Shown: positions 62,861 to 64,000 of the stretch, in pieces
How positions within the stretch are numbered: the stretch's first letter is position 1
How the letters are laid out: each line of letters begins with the position of its first letter
DNA from: Terriglobales bacterium
GTDB lineage: Bacteria; Acidobacteriota; Terriglobia; Terriglobales; Acidobacteriaceae
Assembly: GCA_035651655.1 (NCBI GenBank)
Contig: DASRFG010000023.1
Coordinates: 124,001-188,000, forward strand
Direction of reading: 5' to 3'
Length of the DNA stretch: 64,000 nt
Translations under genes and position numbers: made by a program
The notes under the pieces: model-generated
What the model was told of the DNA's origin: nothing
The model's input: the letters and a program-made list of their open reading frames with translations, nothing else
The model's database searches: none

Positions 62861-63718
62861 TCATTTAAGTGTAATCAGCGGCATGGCCAGAAGAGCCGCC
62901 GCCATTCCGGTTAGCCTCAATGTTGTGAAGCGCTCTTTCAGGAAGATTCCCGCCAGTAAGACTGTCACCATCGGATACAAGGAACACAGCACCACGGAGA
63001 CGTCCAGTCGCCCGGTTTGGCTGGCACACACATAAAAGACGGTGCCCATAACGTCAAGGACTCCAGCGAGCACAGCTATCCCGGTTCGGCCGCGTTGCAG
63101 ACGTCCGCTCATCGCCTTTACTGCCACAATAATGCCCACCAAAGTCAGTGACGCGATCTTAGAGATGGACGCCACCCACACGGCGGAACTATTACCGGTC
63201 TGTCTCATGAACAAGAAAAATCCAGCGAATCCAAATCCCGCGAGGATAGCGAGCCCCATACCTTCGGGCGGACCGGTGAGGTGGTCGGGTTTACAGATAA
63301 ACCAGATCCCCAGGCCTGCAAGCAGGAATCCAGCAATCTGCAAAGCGTGCGGCAGGCCCTCGAGCGCAAAGCCTACTGCTACCGGAATGGAGGCGCCCAA
63401 CACTGCCGCTACCGGAGCGTTCAATCCCATTTGCCCGGATGACAGCGCCCGATAAAAAACGGCCAGCGAAATGCCGCCTGAAAGCCCTCCGGCAAGCGCC
63501 CATAGGACGCTGACATGGTTAGGAAAGGGAGCATGCTGCAGGAGCGCAACCGCGGTCACAAAAACCAGGCCGCTGCCGTGGGCGAGAGCCGTGACCAGGA
63601 AAGCGTCAGCGCGTTGCGCGGCATAACCGCCGAGGAAATCGGCGCTTCCCCAAGTTACGATAGACGCTAGACTGAAACCAGTGGATACGAGATTTGGCGG
63701 CAAGTTAAAGATGGTCAA
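62861..63718 (-). CDS. DMT-superfamily transporter (EamA)
   Basis: A 285-residue membrane protein with ten hydrophobic segments in two similar halves, as in EamA permeases: FSLASIVTWGSADFLGGYAA in the first half and AGVLDVMGTVFYVCASQTGR in the second. The C-terminal SLYPMVTVLLAGIFLKERFT is a family hallmark. It probably exports or imports a small metabolite. No neighbouring gene suggests which. Confidence 0.9.
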   Translation of the reverse strand: MTIFNLPPNLVSTGFSLASIVTWGSADFLGGYAAQRADAFLVTALAHGSGLVFVTAVALLQHAPFPNHVSVLWALAGGLSGGISLAVFYRALSSGQMGLNAPVAAVLGASIPVAVGFALEGLPHALQIAGFLLAGLGIWFICKPDHLTGPPEGMGLAILAGFGFAGFFLFMRQTGNSSAVWVASISKIASLTLVGIIVAVKAMSGRLQRGRTGIAVLAGVLDVMGTVFYVCASQTGRLDVSVVLCSLYPMVTVLLAGIFLKERFTTLRLTGMAAALLAMPLITLK

Positions 63719-63789
63719 AATGTTTTTACGCCGTTGCAGTACTAAATCACAAATATACGTGTCTGCCGGATAATGTTAAATTCGGGAAG

Positions 63790-63973
63790 CATAACTTTAA
63801 AAAAACTTATAGAGAAACTGGTGTTTCGAGGCAAACGGGTGCAAGATGATGCCAACCTGGGCATCTGGTCAAAGCCTTTGGTTATCTGGTTGAGGGTTCG
63901 TACAGGCCCGTAAGCTCGGCTTGCGTCGCTGAGGTGGTGCAGCGTCGCCCAGCAAGAAACGGCGAGGAGAATT
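63790..63973 (+). ncRNA. possible structured 5' leader of the gene at 63974
   Basis: The leader contains several potential stems: GATGCC/GGCATC with a six-base loop, CGTAAGC/GCTTGCG with loop TCG, and GTCGCTG/CAGCGTC (one mismatch). AGGCAAACGGG at the start and GTCAAAGCC between them recall parts of a c-di-GMP-I riboswitch, but the rest of that consensus is absent. The limits are approximate. Confidence 0.3.
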
Positions 63974-64000
63974 ATGAAAAACATCAGCGAAGTTATCCGG
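63974..64000 (+). CDS. start of a gene cut by the window edge
   Basis: ATG at 63974 has GGAGAA eight bases before it and opens a plus-strand frame reading MKNISEVIR to the edge. Nine codons are not enough to name it. The long leader upstream and the good Shine-Dalgarno support a real start. Confidence 0.55.

Noticed and set aside
1-64000. CRISPR arrays, rRNA and tRNA genes, insertion sequences, prophage genes
   Set aside because: None seen: no regularly spaced repeats, no cloverleaf sequence with a TTCRANY arm found by eye, no transposase or integrase motif. A tRNA scan was not run, so a tRNA could have been missed.

Overview
The window looks like a chromosomal piece of an Acidobacteriota genome (Terriglobia/Koribacter-like). 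Supporting points are the moderately high GC, the mix of families typical of that phylum (short Q-loop cydAB, hrcA-grpE-dnaJ without dnaK, a MoxR/VWA pair, a Thr-type sulfatase-fold membrane protein, several NtrC-type regulators), frequent GTG/TTG starts, and secreted proteins rich in Pro/Ala/Gln. This assignment is inference from gene content. I see no rRNA, tRNA, CRISPR array, insertion sequence, integrase or phage gene.

Layout. 1-3.5 kb: the 5' part of an O-antigen-ligase-type membrane protein carrying a PDZ-like module, divergent from a membrane-anchored sulfatase-fold protein. 3.5-7.5 kb: a minus-strand heat-shock block, transcribed hrcA, grpE, dnaJ, small membrane protein, rsmE. 7.5-19.3 kb: housekeeping and redox genes (Tat-exported FAD oxidoreductase, Mrp ATPase, SDRs, cydAB, thioesterase, MoxR ATPase plus VWA protein, Lon-N protein, CDGSH protein). 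19.3-32.8 kb: the most distinctive region, a minus-strand run of tightly packed, often ATGA-overlapping genes for an unusual glycan. It holds a CmoB-like methyltransferase, a glycosidase that appears circularly permuted, two sugar epimerases, a B12-binding radical SAM protein, five glycosyltransferases (three of them CgeB-like), and a glucan-debranching-type glycosidase.

33-42 kb: two NtrC-type sigma-54 two-component systems on opposite strands, one with a small degenerate receiver/DHp protein. 42-51.5 kb: secreted Lys-rich and TPR proteins, more glycosyltransferases including GT39-like membrane enzymes, an MFS exporter, fabI and a PAP2 phosphatase. 51.5-53 kb: inorganic pyrophosphatase and a CHAD protein, suggesting phosphate/polyphosphate metabolism. 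53.6-57.8 kb: an RND efflux pair. 57.8-64 kb: a secreted repeat protein, a site-2-type protease with a CBS region, a cupin protein, a methyltransferase, a DMT transporter, and at the right edge the first codons of a new gene behind a possibly structured leader.

How the genes fit together. The 19-33 kb block carries enzymes for remodelling and methylating nucleotide sugars, several glycosyl transfer steps and two glycosidases. The ligase at 1-1.4 kb and the GT39-like enzymes at 45-51 kb could complete or attach surface glycans. The two sigma-54 systems lie beside the block but no target promoter is identified. Start codons, operon limits and function assignments are read by eye from sequence motifs; no database search was run.
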